A DNA stretch of 64,000 nt, taken from Streptomyces sp. TG1A-8. Lineage in GTDB: Bacteria > Actinomycetota > Actinomycetes > Streptomycetales > Streptomycetaceae. The stretch covers positions 5,332,001-5,396,000 of the forward strand of contig NZ_JASTLB010000001.1 of assembly GCF_030499535.1 (NCBI RefSeq), read 5' to 3'. The translations under genes were made by a program, and so were the position numbers. The notes under the pieces are model-generated. The model worked only from the letters and a program-made list of their open reading frames with translations. It was not told where the DNA came from and made no database searches. The first letter of the stretch is position 1; the number at the start of each line of letters is the position of its first letter. Shown piece by piece: positions 41,891 through 50,505 of the stretch.

Positions 41891-43162
41891 ATGCGGTGGA
41901 TGCGCGCCGCCGGTAGGGGTCTTCTCGCCCTCGCCGTGGTCCTGACCGGTTGTGTCGCCTCGGGAGCCCGGGCCGAGGAGGGCGCGGGCGGTGGCCGCGG
42001 GCCGCTCACCCTGGCCACGGCCGGTGACCTCACCGGTTACCTCGGCCCGCTGCTGCAGGGCTGGAACCGCACCCATCCGGCCGAGAAGGTCACCCTGGTC
42101 GAACTGCCGGACTCCGCCGACGAGACCCACGCGCAGATGACCACCGATCTGCGCGGCGGCGACCGGGGCCGCTTCGACGTCCTGAACATCGACGTCAACT
42201 GGACCCCGGAGTTCGCGGCGGCCGGCTGGATCCGCCCGCTGCCCCGCGACCGCTTCCCGCTGGGCGCCTTCCTGCCCCCGGTCGTGGACACGGCCACCTA
42301 CGACGGGCGGCTGTACGCCGTCCCGTACGTCACCAACGCCGGACTGCTGCTGTACCGCAAGGACGTCCTCGCCGAGGAGGGCGTGCCGCCGCCGCGGACC
42401 TGGGCCGAGCTGGAGCACGACGCGAAGACCATCGCGCCCAGGCACGGGCTCGACGGCTACGCGGGCCAGTTCCTGCCCTACGAGGGGCTCACCGTCAACG
42501 CGGCCGAGGCCGTGTACTCGGCGGGCGGCACGATCCTCGGCGACGAGGGGGCCCGCGTCACCGTCGACTCGGACGCCGCCCGCGAGGGCATCGGCTTCCT
42601 CGCCCGCGGCCTCAGGGAGGGGTGGATCCCGAAGGCGGCACTGACGTACAAGGAGGAGGAGTCCAAGCAGGCCTTCCAGGACGGCCGGCTGCTCTTCCTG
42701 CGGAACTGGCCCTACGCCTACGCAGTCGCCTCGGCCAGGGGCTCCAAGGTCGCCGGGAAGATCGGCGCCGTACCGCTGCCCGGGCCGCACGGGCCGGGGA
42801 AGAGCGTCCTGGGCGGCTCCAACCTGGCGGTCAACACGCACGCCCGGCACCCCGATTCGGCCGCCCGGCTGATCGCGTACCTCACGAGCGGGCCCGTCCA
42901 GCGCCAGGTGCTCACACGGGGCGCGCTGCCGCCCGTGCGCGCCGCGCTCTACGAGGACCCGGCGCTCGTGAAGCGGTTCCCCTACCTGCCGACCCTGCGC
43001 GCGGCCGTGCGCACCGCGGCGCCCCGGCCCAAGAGCCCGCACTACGAGCAGGTCAGCCTGGTGGTGCAGGCGGTCGTGCACGACGCGCTCACGGGCCACG
43101 AGACGCCCGCTGCGGCGGTGCGGCGGCTGGCGCGCGAACTCGACGCCGTCGCCCGCCGGTGA
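41891..43162 (+). CDS. extracellular sugar-binding lipoprotein of an ABC importer
   Basis: A 423-residue family-1 solute-binding protein. The signal peptide ends in a lipobox (ALAVVLTGCVASG), and the mature part shows LTLATAGDLTGYLGPLLQGWNRTHP, RFDVLNIDVNWTPEFAAAGWIRPLP, YAVPYVTNAGLLLYRKDVLAEEGVPPPRTWAELEHDAKTIAP and GGSNLAVNTHARHPDSAARLIAYLTSGPVQR, typical of maltose/trehalose-type binding proteins. GGGGAGG precedes the ATG at 41891. It is followed by a palindrome and the glucosidase gene. No permease gene is directly coupled; it may share the permeases at 46340-48540 with the second binding protein. Confidence 0.88.
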   Translation: MRWMRAAGRGLLALAVVLTGCVASGARAEEGAGGGRGPLTLATAGDLTGYLGPLLQGWNRTHPAEKVTLVELPDSADETHAQMTTDLRGGDRGRFDVLNIDVNWTPEFAAAGWIRPLPRDRFPLGAFLPPVVDTATYDGRLYAVPYVTNAGLLLYRKDVLAEEGVPPPRTWAELEHDAKTIAPRHGLDGYAGQFLPYEGLTVNAAEAVYSAGGTILGDEGARVTVDSDAAREGIGFLARGLREGWIPKAALTYKEEESKQAFQDGRLLFLRNWPYAYAVASARGSKVAGKIGAVPLPGPHGPGKSVLGGSNLAVNTHARHPDSAARLIAYLTSGPVQRQVLTRGALPPVRAALYEDPALVKRFPYLPTLRAAVRTAAPRPKSPHYEQVSLVVQAVVHDALTGHETPAAAVRRLARELDAVARR

Positions 43163-43172
43163 CGCTCCCTTG

Positions 43173-43189
43173 GTTACCTGTTAGGTAAC
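43173..43189. promoter_or_regulatory. second copy of the TACCTAACAGGTA-type palindrome
   Basis: GTTACCTGTTAGGTAAC has perfect 7-bp arms around GTT. On the opposite strand it reads GTTACCTAACAGGTAAC, sharing the 13-base core with the site upstream of padR. It is about 130 bases upstream of the glucosidase start. Confidence 0.65.
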
Positions 43190-43271
43190 GCGAACGTCTC
43201 ATCTCGACTCTCCGTGTCCGGGTAAGTCCCCTTTTGGCGGGGTGACCGTCCGGTAGTTTCCGTTCGCTTCA

Positions 43272-43300
43272 TTGACACCCTCGCGACACCGCTACCTAAC
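43272..43300 (+). promoter_or_regulatory. promoter of the glucosidase gene with an operator half-site
   Basis: TTGACA (43272-43277) is followed after 15 bases by TACCTA (43293-43298); the sequence TACCTAACA here equals half of the local palindrome core, so the regulator could overlap the -10. The ATG at 43305 is seven bases beyond, allowing a leaderless message. Confidence 0.5.
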
Positions 43301-43304
43301 ATGC

Positions 43305-44966
43305 ATGCACAACAGCAGCCCTTCGCAGAGACAGGTCAATGGGTTGAACAGGCACCACTGGTGGCGCGACGCGGTGATCTACCAGGTGTACGTCCGCAGC
43401 TTCCTGGACAGCACCGGCGACGGCATCGGCGACCTGGCCGGGGTCCGCGCCGGGCTGCCGTACCTGAAGAAGCTCGGCGTCGACGGCGTCTGGCTGAGCC
43501 CGTTCTACCCCTCGCCCCAGCACGACCACGGCTACGACGTCGCCGACTACTGCGACGTCGACCCGGTCTTCGGCGACCTCGCCGAGTTCAACCTGCTGAT
43601 GGACGCGGCCCGCCGACTGGGCATCAAGGTGCTCTTGGACATCGTCCCCAACCACTGCTCCAGCGCCCACCCCTGGTTCCGCGAGGCGCTCGCCTCCGCG
43701 CCCGGCGGCCCGGCCCGCGCCCGCTTCCACTTCGCCGACGGGCGCGGCCCCGACGGCGGCGAGCCGCCCAACAACTGGCACGCCATGTTCGGCGGCCCGG
43801 CCTGGACCCGGGTCACCGAACCGGACGGCCGCCCCGGCCAGTGGTACCTGCACATGTTCACGCCCGAGCAGCCCGACTGGAACTGGCGCAACCCCGCGGT
43901 GCCCGCCGAGTTCGACCGCGTCCTGCGCTTCTGGCTGGACCGGGGCGTCGACGGCTTCCGCATCGACGTCGCCGCCGGCCTCTACAAGCACCCCGAACTG
44001 CCCGACTCCGACGACCCGGAGGCCGACGCCCGCACCCGTGACTCGGTCAACCCGCTCGCCTGGAACCAGCCTGAGGTGCACGAGGTGTGGCGGCACTGGC
44101 GCTCGGTCTGCGAGGAGTACGCCGCCCGCGACGGCCGCGAACGCCTCCTCGTGGGCGAGGTGTCCGTGCCCACCGCCCGCGAGCACGCCCGGTACGTCCG
44201 CCCCGACGAACTCCACCAGGCCTTCTTCTTCGACCTGCTCAGCGCCCCCTGGGACCCCGACGCCTTCCGCAAGGTCATCTCCGAGGCCATGCAGGACATC
44301 GCCGGCACCGGCTCGACGGTCACCTGGGTCCTCAACAACCACGACCAGGTCCGCACCGTCACCCGCTACGGCGAACCCGCCACCGAGGGCAGCGGCCTGG
44401 GGGCCGCCCGCGCCCGCGCCGCCGCGCTGCTCATGCTGGCGCTGCCCGGAGCCGCGTACATCTACCAGGGCGAGGAACTGGGCCTGCCCGAGGTCGTCGA
44501 CCTGCCCGACGACGTGCTCACCGACCCGATCTTCCGCCGCACCGGCAGCCGCGCCCGCATCCGCGACGGCTGCCGGGTGCCGCTGCCCTGGTCCGGGCAG
44601 GCCTCCCCGTTCGGCTTCACCTCCGGGGCCGAGGGCGCCAAGCCGTGGCTGCCGCAGCCGTCGTACTTCGCCGAGCACGCCACCGACCGCGCCCTCGCCG
44701 ACACCCGCTCCTTCTGGCACCTGTACCGCGACGGCCTCCAGTTGCGCTCCTCCCTGCCCCAGCTGGGCGAAGGCTCGCTGCGCTGGCTGGACACCCCGCC
44801 CGGCGTCCTCGGCTTCGTCCGGGGCGACGGCCTGGTGTGCGCCGTCAACTTCGGCACGGCCCCCACGCCCGCGCCGGTCGCCGGCACCCCGCTGCTCACC
44901 AGCGGCTCCTGCCCGCCCGGCGTCCTGGCGGGTTCGACCGCGGCCTGGTGGCTCACCGACCTGTGA
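43305..44966 (+). CDS. GH13 alpha-glucosidase (oligo-1,6-glucosidase/maltase type)
   Basis: A 553-residue cytoplasmic glycoside hydrolase family 13 enzyme. The conserved regions are visible in order: DIVPNHCS, GFRIDVAAGLYK (nucleophile Asp), LLVGEVSVP (acid/base Glu) and VLNNHDQVRT (transition-state Asp). The N-terminus WWRDAVIYQVYVRSFLDSTGDGIGDLAGV is that of sucrose isomerase/maltase-type members. No signal peptide is present, so it acts on imported oligosaccharides. The start is uncertain: ATG 43305 has no Shine-Dalgarno but lies seven bases after a -10-like element; a TTG about 40 bases downstream is an alternative. It precedes an SBP-permease-permease operon. Confidence 0.92.
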   Translation: MHNSSPSQRQVNGLNRHHWWRDAVIYQVYVRSFLDSTGDGIGDLAGVRAGLPYLKKLGVDGVWLSPFYPSPQHDHGYDVADYCDVDPVFGDLAEFNLLMDAARRLGIKVLLDIVPNHCSSAHPWFREALASAPGGPARARFHFADGRGPDGGEPPNNWHAMFGGPAWTRVTEPDGRPGQWYLHMFTPEQPDWNWRNPAVPAEFDRVLRFWLDRGVDGFRIDVAAGLYKHPELPDSDDPEADARTRDSVNPLAWNQPEVHEVWRHWRSVCEEYAARDGRERLLVGEVSVPTAREHARYVRPDELHQAFFFDLLSAPWDPDAFRKVISEAMQDIAGTGSTVTWVLNNHDQVRTVTRYGEPATEGSGLGAARARAAALLMLALPGAAYIYQGEELGLPEVVDLPDDVLTDPIFRRTGSRARIRDGCRVPLPWSGQASPFGFTSGAEGAKPWLPQPSYFAEHATDRALADTRSFWHLYRDGLQLRSSLPQLGEGSLRWLDTPPGVLGFVRGDGLVCAVNFGTAPTPAPVAGTPLLTSGSCPPGVLAGSTAAWWLTDL

Positions 44967-45005
44967 CCGCTTTGCCCACTCCCACCCCCTGAAGGGACAT
45001 CAACG

Positions 45006-46331
45006 ATGATGCGACGACGTACCACCCTGCTCACCGGCTGCACCGCGCTGGCCCTCGCGTTCGGCGCGACCGCCTGCGGCGGCGACTCCGTCTCGGCCGG
45101 CGGCGGCGACAAGGCGCTCAGCGGCCAGACCGTCACCGTGGCCGGTGTCTGGTCCGGCAGCGAGCAGAAGAACTTCCAGAAGGTGCTGGACGCGTTCACC
45201 GCCAAGACCGGCGCCAAGACGCAGTTCGTGTCCACCGGCGACAACGTCTCCACCGTCGTCGGCAGCAAGATCGAGGGCGGCAACGCGCCCGACGTCGTGA
45301 TGGTGCCGCAGGTCGGCGTGCTCCAGCAGTTCGCGAAGAAGGGCTGGCTCACGCCGCTGTCGAAGACCGCCCGGCAGACCATCACCGCCGACTACGCGCC
45401 CGTGTGGCGCACGTACGGCAGCGTCGACGGCAGCCTCTACGGCCTCTACTTCAAGGCCGCCCACAAGTCGACCGTCTGGTACAGCCCCGACGCGCTCACC
45501 CAGGCCGGCGTCAAGCCGCCGACCACCTACGACGAGATGCTCAAGGCCGGGCACACCGTCTCCGACTCCGGGCTCGCCGCCTTCTCCGTGGCCGGCCAGG
45601 ACGGCTGGACGCTCACCGACTGGTTCGAGAACATCTACCTCTCCCAGGCCGGCCCCGACAAGTACGACGCCCTGGCCGCCCACAAGCTGAAGTGGACCGA
45701 CCCCAGCGTGGTCGAGGCGCTCACCACGCTCGGCAAGCTGTTCAAGGACAAGCAGCTGATCGCCGGCGGTCAGAAGGAGGCGCTCAACACCGACTTCCCC
45801 GGTTCGGTGGAGAAGGTGTTCGGGCCCAAGCCCGAGGCCGGCATGGTCTACGAGGGCGACTTCGTCGCCGGCGTCGCCCACGACCAGTACCAGAAGGCCA
45901 TCGGCAAGGACGCCGACTTCTTCCCGTTCCCCCCGGTCGCCGGCGGCACGGCACCGGTGGTCAGCGGCGGTGACGCGGCGGTCGTCCTCAAGGACGGCAA
46001 GAACAGCAAGGCCGGCATGAAGCTCCTGGAGTACCTGGCCACCCCCGAGGCCGCGGCCGTGTGGGCGAAGGCGGGCGGCTTCCTGTCCCCGAACAAGAAG
46101 CTCAGCCTCGACGCGTACGGCGACGACGTCACCCGGGCCATCGCCAAGTCCCTGGTCTCGGCCGGTGACACGGTCCGCTTCGACATGTCCGACCAGGCAC
46201 CGGCGTCCTTCGGCGGCACGAAGGGCACCGGCGAGTGGAAGCTCCTGCAGGACTTCCTGCGTGACCCGTCCGACCCCAAGGCGACCGCGGCGAAGCTGGA
46301 GTCCGCGGCGGCCAAGGCCTACCAGGACTGA
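45006..46331 (+). CDS. carbohydrate ABC transporter substrate-binding lipoprotein
   Basis: A 441-residue family-1 solute-binding protein of the AglE/ThuE type. The signal peptide has a lipobox (FGATACGGD), and the mature fold shows QTVTVAGVWSGSEQKNFQKVLDAFTAKTG, PDVVMVPQVGVLQQFAKKGWL, LYGLYFKAAHKSTVWYSPDALTQAGV, GMVYEGDFVAG and VSGGDAAVVLKDGKNSKAGMKLLEYLATPEAA. GAAGGGA precedes the double ATG at 45006. It is 39 bases after the glucosidase gene and eight before the permease gene, so these form one operon for uptake and cleavage of alpha-glucosides such as maltose or trehalose-like sugars. Specificity is inferred. Confidence 0.92.
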   Translation: MMRRRTTLLTGCTALALAFGATACGGDSVSAGGGDKALSGQTVTVAGVWSGSEQKNFQKVLDAFTAKTGAKTQFVSTGDNVSTVVGSKIEGGNAPDVVMVPQVGVLQQFAKKGWLTPLSKTARQTITADYAPVWRTYGSVDGSLYGLYFKAAHKSTVWYSPDALTQAGVKPPTTYDEMLKAGHTVSDSGLAAFSVAGQDGWTLTDWFENIYLSQAGPDKYDALAAHKLKWTDPSVVEALTTLGKLFKDKQLIAGGQKEALNTDFPGSVEKVFGPKPEAGMVYEGDFVAGVAHDQYQKAIGKDADFFPFPPVAGGTAPVVSGGDAAVVLKDGKNSKAGMKLLEYLATPEAAAVWAKAGGFLSPNKKLSLDAYGDDVTRAIAKSLVSAGDTVRFDMSDQAPASFGGTKGTGEWKLLQDFLRDPSDPKATAAKLESAAAKAYQD

Positions 46332-46339
46332 GCGGACCG

Positions 46340-47692
46340 ATGACCGCCACCACACTCGTCAAGCCGCGGACGGGCCCGCCGGCCGCCGGGCCGGACCGGG
46401 CGCGCCGCAGCCGGCGGCGCGCCCGGACCGTCGCCCTGCTCTTCGTCCTGCCCGCGCTGCTCCTGCTCGGCGCGCTCGTCGTCTACCCGGTGCTGTTCTC
46501 CGTCGGCCGCAGCTTCTTCGACGCCTCCGGCACCCGCTTCGTCGGCGGCGACAACTACACCGGGATGTTCCGCGACCCGGCGACGCTCAAGGCCATCCGC
46601 AACACCGCGATCTGGGTGGTCGTCGCCCCGGCCCTGCTGACCGGCCTCGGCCTGATCCTGGCCGTGCTGGTGGAGAAGGTCCGCTGGGCGACGGCGTTCA
46701 AACTGCTGCTGTTCATGCCGATGGCGGTCTCCTTCCTCGCCGCCGGCATCATCTTCCGCCTCGCCTACGACGAGGACCCGGACAAGGGCGTCCTCAACGC
46801 CGCCGTCGTCTCCGTCCACGACGCCTTCAAGGACGAGTCGACCTATCCGACGGCCCGCGGACGCACCGGAGTGCTGACCGGGGACCGGGACGGCTCCTAC
46901 CGCACGACCGCCTCCCCGGGCGACGCGGTGCGGCTGCCCATGGTCGGCGTGCTGCCCAAGGACCTGCCGCGGCAGGCCCGGCCCGCCTACCCGGCCGCCG
47001 CGCGCAAGGCGGCGGCGGGTGAGGTGCGCGGCGTCGTCTACCTGGACTTCACGCCCGGCGGGGGAGGGACGCAGGGCAGGGTCGACCCGAAGGAGAGCGG
47101 CCTGCCCGGCATGAAGGTCCAGGTACTCCGTGACGGCAGGACGGTCGCGAGCACCACGACCGCCGCCGACGGCTCCTTCCGCTTCGCCGGCCTCGCCGGC
47201 GGCTCCTACACGGTGAGGCTGCCGGAGTCGAACTTCGCACCGCCCTACCAGGGCGTCTCCTGGCTCGGCCCGGCACTCGTCACCCCGGCGATCATCGGCG
47301 CCTACCTGTGGATCTGGACCGGCTTCGCGATGGTGCTGATCGGCGCGGGCCTGGCCACGCTGCCCCGGGACGCGCTGGAGGCGGCCCGGATGGACGGGGC
47401 GAACGAGTGGCAGATCTTCCGCCGCATCACCGTCCCGCTGCTGGCGCCCGTGCTCACGGTGGTCTTCGTGACCCTCGTGATCAACGTGATGAAGGTGTTC
47501 GACCTCGTCTACATCATCGCGCCCGGACCGGTGCAGGAGGACGCGACCGTGCTGGCCACCCAGATGTGGCTGGTGTCCTTCGGCGGAGGCAACAACCAGG
47601 GCCTCGGCAGCGCCCTCGGCGTCCTGCTCCTGCTCCTCGTCGTCCCCGCGATGGTCTTCAACGTCCGCCGTTTCCGAAGGAGCCAGCGATGA
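46340..47692 (+). CDS. carbohydrate ABC transporter permease (MalF-like) with a large extracytoplasmic domain
   Basis: A 450-residue permease with the EAA coupling loop DALEAARMDGANEWQIFRRITVPLL near residue 345. Six or more membrane helices are seen. Between the helices near 125-143 and 307-330 lies an insert of about 160 residues: a disordered start (VHDAFKDESTYPTARGRTG) and then a beta-sandwich-like module (residues 228-300: EVRGVVYLDF, SGLPGMKVQVLRDGRTV, ADGSFRFAGLAGGSYTVRLP) of prealbumin/SdrD-B-like pattern. This would face outside, like the P2 loop of E. coli MalF that contacts the binding protein. Its ATG is eight bases after the SBP stop. Confidence 0.92.
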   Translation: MTATTLVKPRTGPPAAGPDRARRSRRRARTVALLFVLPALLLLGALVVYPVLFSVGRSFFDASGTRFVGGDNYTGMFRDPATLKAIRNTAIWVVVAPALLTGLGLILAVLVEKVRWATAFKLLLFMPMAVSFLAAGIIFRLAYDEDPDKGVLNAAVVSVHDAFKDESTYPTARGRTGVLTGDRDGSYRTTASPGDAVRLPMVGVLPKDLPRQARPAYPAAARKAAAGEVRGVVYLDFTPGGGGTQGRVDPKESGLPGMKVQVLRDGRTVASTTTAADGSFRFAGLAGGSYTVRLPESNFAPPYQGVSWLGPALVTPAIIGAYLWIWTGFAMVLIGAGLATLPRDALEAARMDGANEWQIFRRITVPLLAPVLTVVFVTLVINVMKVFDLVYIIAPGPVQEDATVLATQMWLVSFGGGNNQGLGSALGVLLLLLVVPAMVFNVRRFRRSQR

Positions 47693-48540
47693 GCGCAGCG
47701 ATGAACACGCTCCGGCGCGGCCTGGGCAACGGTCTGGTGCAGGCGTTCCTCGTGGTGATCGGCCTGGTCTGGCTGACCCCGCTGGCCGGTCTGTTCCTCT
47801 CCTCCCTGCGGTCGGCCCAGGACACCGCGAAGGGCGGCTGGTGGACGTCGCTGGCCAGCCCCGGCCAGCTGTCCTTCGACAACTACTCGGCGCTGCTGGA
47901 GAACTCCGGCATGACGCGGTCCCTGTGGAACACCGTGCTGATCTCGGTGCCGGCGACCACCCTGGTCGTCGTCATCGCGGCGCTCGCCGGATACGCCTTC
48001 GCCTGGCTGGACTTCCCCGGCCGCGAGCCGCTCTTCCTGCTGGTGGTGGCCCTGCTGGTGGTGCCGGTCCAGATCGGCCTGCTCCCGGTGGCCAAACTCT
48101 TCGGCGCCCTGGGCCTGTTCGGCACGATCCCGGGAGTCGTCCTCTTCCACGTGGCCTACGGGCTCCCCTTCGCGGTGTTCCTGCTGCGCAACTACTTCGC
48201 GGAGATGCCGAAGGAGATGCTGGAGGCCGCGCGCATGGACGGCGGCAGCGAGTGGCGGATCTTCACCCGGCTCGTCCTGCCGGTGGGCCGCCCCGCCATC
48301 GCCAGCCTCGCCATCTTCCAGTTCCTGTGGGTCTGGAACGACATGCTGGTCGCGCTGCTCTTCGCCGACAGCTCCGCCCAGCCGCTGACCGTGGAACTGC
48401 AGTCCCAGATACGTCAGTTCGGCAGCAACATCGACGTGCTCGCCCCCGGTGCCTTCCTGTCCCTGATCGTGCCGGTGGTGGTGTTCTTCGCCTTCCAGCG
48501 GCACTTCGTGCAGGGAGTCATGGCGGGCTCGGTGAAGTAG
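47689..48540 (+). CDS. carbohydrate ABC transporter permease (MalG-like)
   Basis: A 283-residue, six-helix permease. The first helix is LVQAFLVVIGLVWLTPLAGLFLSSL, and the EAA coupling loop is MLEAARMDGGSEWRIFTRLVLPVGRPAIASLAIFQFLWVWNDM near residue 185. The C-terminal FQRHFVQGVMAGSVK is typical of MalG-type sugar permeases. The ATG at 47689 overlaps the stop of the first permease (ATGA). No ATPase gene is in the cluster; Streptomyces sugar importers normally share the MsiK ATPase encoded elsewhere, which I infer here too. A very strong terminator follows. Confidence 0.93.
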   Translation: MSAAMNTLRRGLGNGLVQAFLVVIGLVWLTPLAGLFLSSLRSAQDTAKGGWWTSLASPGQLSFDNYSALLENSGMTRSLWNTVLISVPATTLVVVIAALAGYAFAWLDFPGREPLFLLVVALLVVPVQIGLLPVAKLFGALGLFGTIPGVVLFHVAYGLPFAVFLLRNYFAEMPKEMLEAARMDGGSEWRIFTRLVLPVGRPAIASLAIFQFLWVWNDMLVALLFADSSAQPLTVELQSQIRQFGSNIDVLAPGAFLSLIVPVVVFFAFQRHFVQGVMAGSVK

Positions 48541-48552
48541 GCGCCCCGCCTC

Positions 48553-48609
48553 GCCCCGGCCCCCGCCCCCGGCCGTCCGATCCGGACGGCCGGGGGCGGG
48601 GGCCGGGGC
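48553..48609. terminator. 27-bp perfect hairpin terminator
   Basis: The bases at 48553-48579 and 48583-48609 are exact complements around a three-base loop. It separates the convergent sugar-permease and pgl genes and is symmetrical, so it should stop transcription from both sides. Confidence 0.88.
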
Positions 48610-48640
48610 ACGGAGCGTGGGATTCCCCCGGGCGCCCGGG

Positions 48641-49423
48641 CTACGGCGTCGCCGGCGGGTACAGCGAGCGCGGCAACTGCGAGGCCGCGGCGGCGTCCAG
48701 CAGCCACAGGGTGCGCTGCCGGCCGTAAGCGCCCGCCGCCGGGGCCTGGACCTCACCGGCGCCGGACAGGGCGATGGCCGCCGCCCGGGCCTTGTCCTCG
48801 CCGGCCGCGAGCAGCCAGACCTCGCGGGCCGCGCGGATCGCGGGCAGGGTCAGGCTGATCCGGGTCGGCGGGGGCTTGGGCGCGCCGTGGACGCCGACCA
48901 CCGTGCGCTCGGTCTCGCGGACGGCCGGCAGCTCCGGGAAGAGCGAGGCCACGTGCGTGTCCGGGCCGACGCCCAGCATCAGGACGTCGAACGAGGGCAC
49001 CGGGGCGTGGTTCTCCGGCGCGGCCGCCTCGGCCAGCTCCGCCGCGTAGGCCGCCGCCGCCGCCTCCACGTCCGCGCCGTGCGGCCCGTCGGAGGCGGGC
49101 ATGGCGTGCACCCGCTCCGGGTCCAGCGGCACGGAGTCCAGCAGGGCCTCGCGGGCCTGCGTGACGTTGCGTTCCGGATCGCCCTCGGGCAGGTAGCGCT
49201 CGTCGCCCCACCACAGGTCCAGCCGGCCCCAGTCGACGGCGTCCCGGGCCGGGGCGGCGGCCAGCGCGGCCAGCAGGCCGTTGCCGTTGCGGCCGCCGGT
49301 GAGGACCACGGACGCGTGGCCCCGGGAGGCCTGCGCGTCCACGATCCTCGTGATCAGCCGGGCCGCGGCGGCCTGCGCCATCAGCTCCTTGTCGTGGTGC
49401 ACGACCAGCTGCGGAGTGCTCAT
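48641..49423 (-). CDS. pgl: 6-phosphogluconolactonase
   Basis: A 260-residue lactonase of the oxidative pentose-phosphate pathway, hydrolysing 6-phosphogluconolactone. Family motifs are VVLTGGRNGNGLLAAL near residue 40, LWWGDERYLPEGDPERN, FDVLMLGVGPDTHVASLFPE (active-site His region) and RISLTLPAIRAAREVWLLAAGEDKA. The ATG at 49423 overlaps the opcA stop (ATGA). It is the last gene of the tkt-tal-zwf-opcA-pgl operon, and the order follows the pathway's oxidative branch. Confidence 0.95.
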   Translation of the reverse strand: MSTPQLVVHHDKELMAQAAAARLITRIVDAQASRGHASVVLTGGRNGNGLLAALAAAPARDAVDWGRLDLWWGDERYLPEGDPERNVTQAREALLDSVPLDPERVHAMPASDGPHGADVEAAAAAYAAELAEAAAPENHAPVPSFDVLMLGVGPDTHVASLFPELPAVRETERTVVGVHGAPKPPPTRISLTLPAIRAAREVWLLAAGEDKARAAAIALSGAGEVQAPAAGAYGRQRTLWLLDAAAASQLPRSLYPPATP

Positions 49424-50505
49424 TCGGCCGTCGCCTTCTTCGCCGGGGCCTTCCGGGCCTTCCGGGTCGTCGCCGTCTTGGCGGGCGCCTTCGCGGCCTC
49501 CTCCTCCGGCTGCGGCACGGCGGCCGCTCCCGCGGCGGCGGACTGCTCCCCGGACTCCGGTCCCGGCCGCGACGCGGACCCGGTGTCCAGCCGCTCCACG
49601 CCGTAGCGCAGCGCCGAGGCGTAGGTGTCGTCCGGGTCGAGCCGGCGCAGCTCCTCCGCGATCAGCTCGGCGGTGTCCCGCCGCTTGAGCGCCACCGCGC
49701 GGGCCGGCTGGCCCTCGATGGACAAGGTGGCCAGCGAGCCGTCCGCCCGGTCCAGCACGACCGGACCCCGGCTGGTCTCCATCCGCACGGCCGTCAGACC
49801 GGGGCCGGCGGACAGCGACCGCTTCACGGGCACGTCCAGGCGGTCCGCGAGCCACATCGCCAGCAGCTCGCAGCTCGGGTTGGACTCCTCGCCCTCCACC
49901 TCGACGGCCCGCACCGCGCAGTCGACCTGGTCCAGCGCCGCGGCCAGCATCGAGCGCCACGGCGTGATCCTGGTCCAGGACAGGTCGGTGTCGCCCGGCG
50001 TGTAGGCCTCGGCCCGGGAGGTCAGCTCGCGCACCGGCTGCTCGGCCGCGTAGGTGTCGGTCACCCGGCGCTGGGCGAGCGCGCCCAGCGGGTCCCTGGC
50101 CGGGTCCGGCGGGGCGTTCACCGGCCACCACACGACCACCGGGGCGTCCGGCAGCAGCAGCGGCAGCACGACCGAGTCGGCGTGGTCGACGACCTCCCCG
50201 TACAGCCGCAGCACGATCGTCTCGCCGGTGCCCGCGTCCGCGCCCACCCGCACCTCGGCGTCCAGGCGCGAGGACGTGCGCCCGCGCGGGGTGCGGGAGA
50301 CGCGCTTGACGACCACCAGCGTGCGCGAGGGGTGCTCGCGGGAGGCGTCGTTCGCCGCCTTCAGCGCGTCGTAGGCGTTCTCCTCGTCGGTGACGATGAC
50401 GAGGGTGAGGACCATGCCGACGGCGGGGGTGCCGATGGCGCGCCGGCCCTTGACGAGCGCCTTGTTGATCTCACCGGCGGTGGTGTCGGTCAGGTCGATC
50501 TTCAT
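49420..50505 (-). CDS. opcA: glucose-6-phosphate dehydrogenase assembly/activator protein OpcA
   Basis: A 361-residue OpcA-family protein, required with Zwf for full glucose-6-phosphate dehydrogenase activity in actinomycetes and cyanobacteria. Conserved stretches are GMVLTLVIVTDEENAYDALKAANDASREHPSR, LLLPDAPVVVWWPVNAPPDPARDPLGALAQRRVTDT, WTRITPWRSMLAAALDQ and LLAMWLADRLDVPV. The last 60 residues are disordered and end in an Ala/Lys/Thr-rich tail (AKTATTRKARKAPAKKATAE) like that of UvrA in this window. The ATG at 50505 overlaps the zwf stop (ATGA). Confidence 0.95.
   Translation of the reverse strand: MKIDLTDTTAGEINKALVKGRRAIGTPAVGMVLTLVIVTDEENAYDALKAANDASREHPSRTLVVVKRVSRTPRGRTSSRLDAEVRVGADAGTGETIVLRLYGEVVDHADSVVLPLLLPDAPVVVWWPVNAPPDPARDPLGALAQRRVTDTYAAEQPVRELTSRAEAYTPGDTDLSWTRITPWRSMLAAALDQVDCAVRAVEVEGEESNPSCELLAMWLADRLDVPVKRSLSAGPGLTAVRMETSRGPVVLDRADGSLATLSIEGQPARAVALKRRDTAELIAEELRRLDPDDTYASALRYGVERLDTGSASRPGPESGEQSAAAGAAAVPQPEEEAAKAPAKTATTRKARKAPAKKATAE

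Noticed and set aside
48553..48609. 27-bp inverted repeat as an insertion-sequence end or attachment site
   Set aside because: It lies between convergent genes with a three-base loop and no transposase, so a bidirectional terminator explains it.
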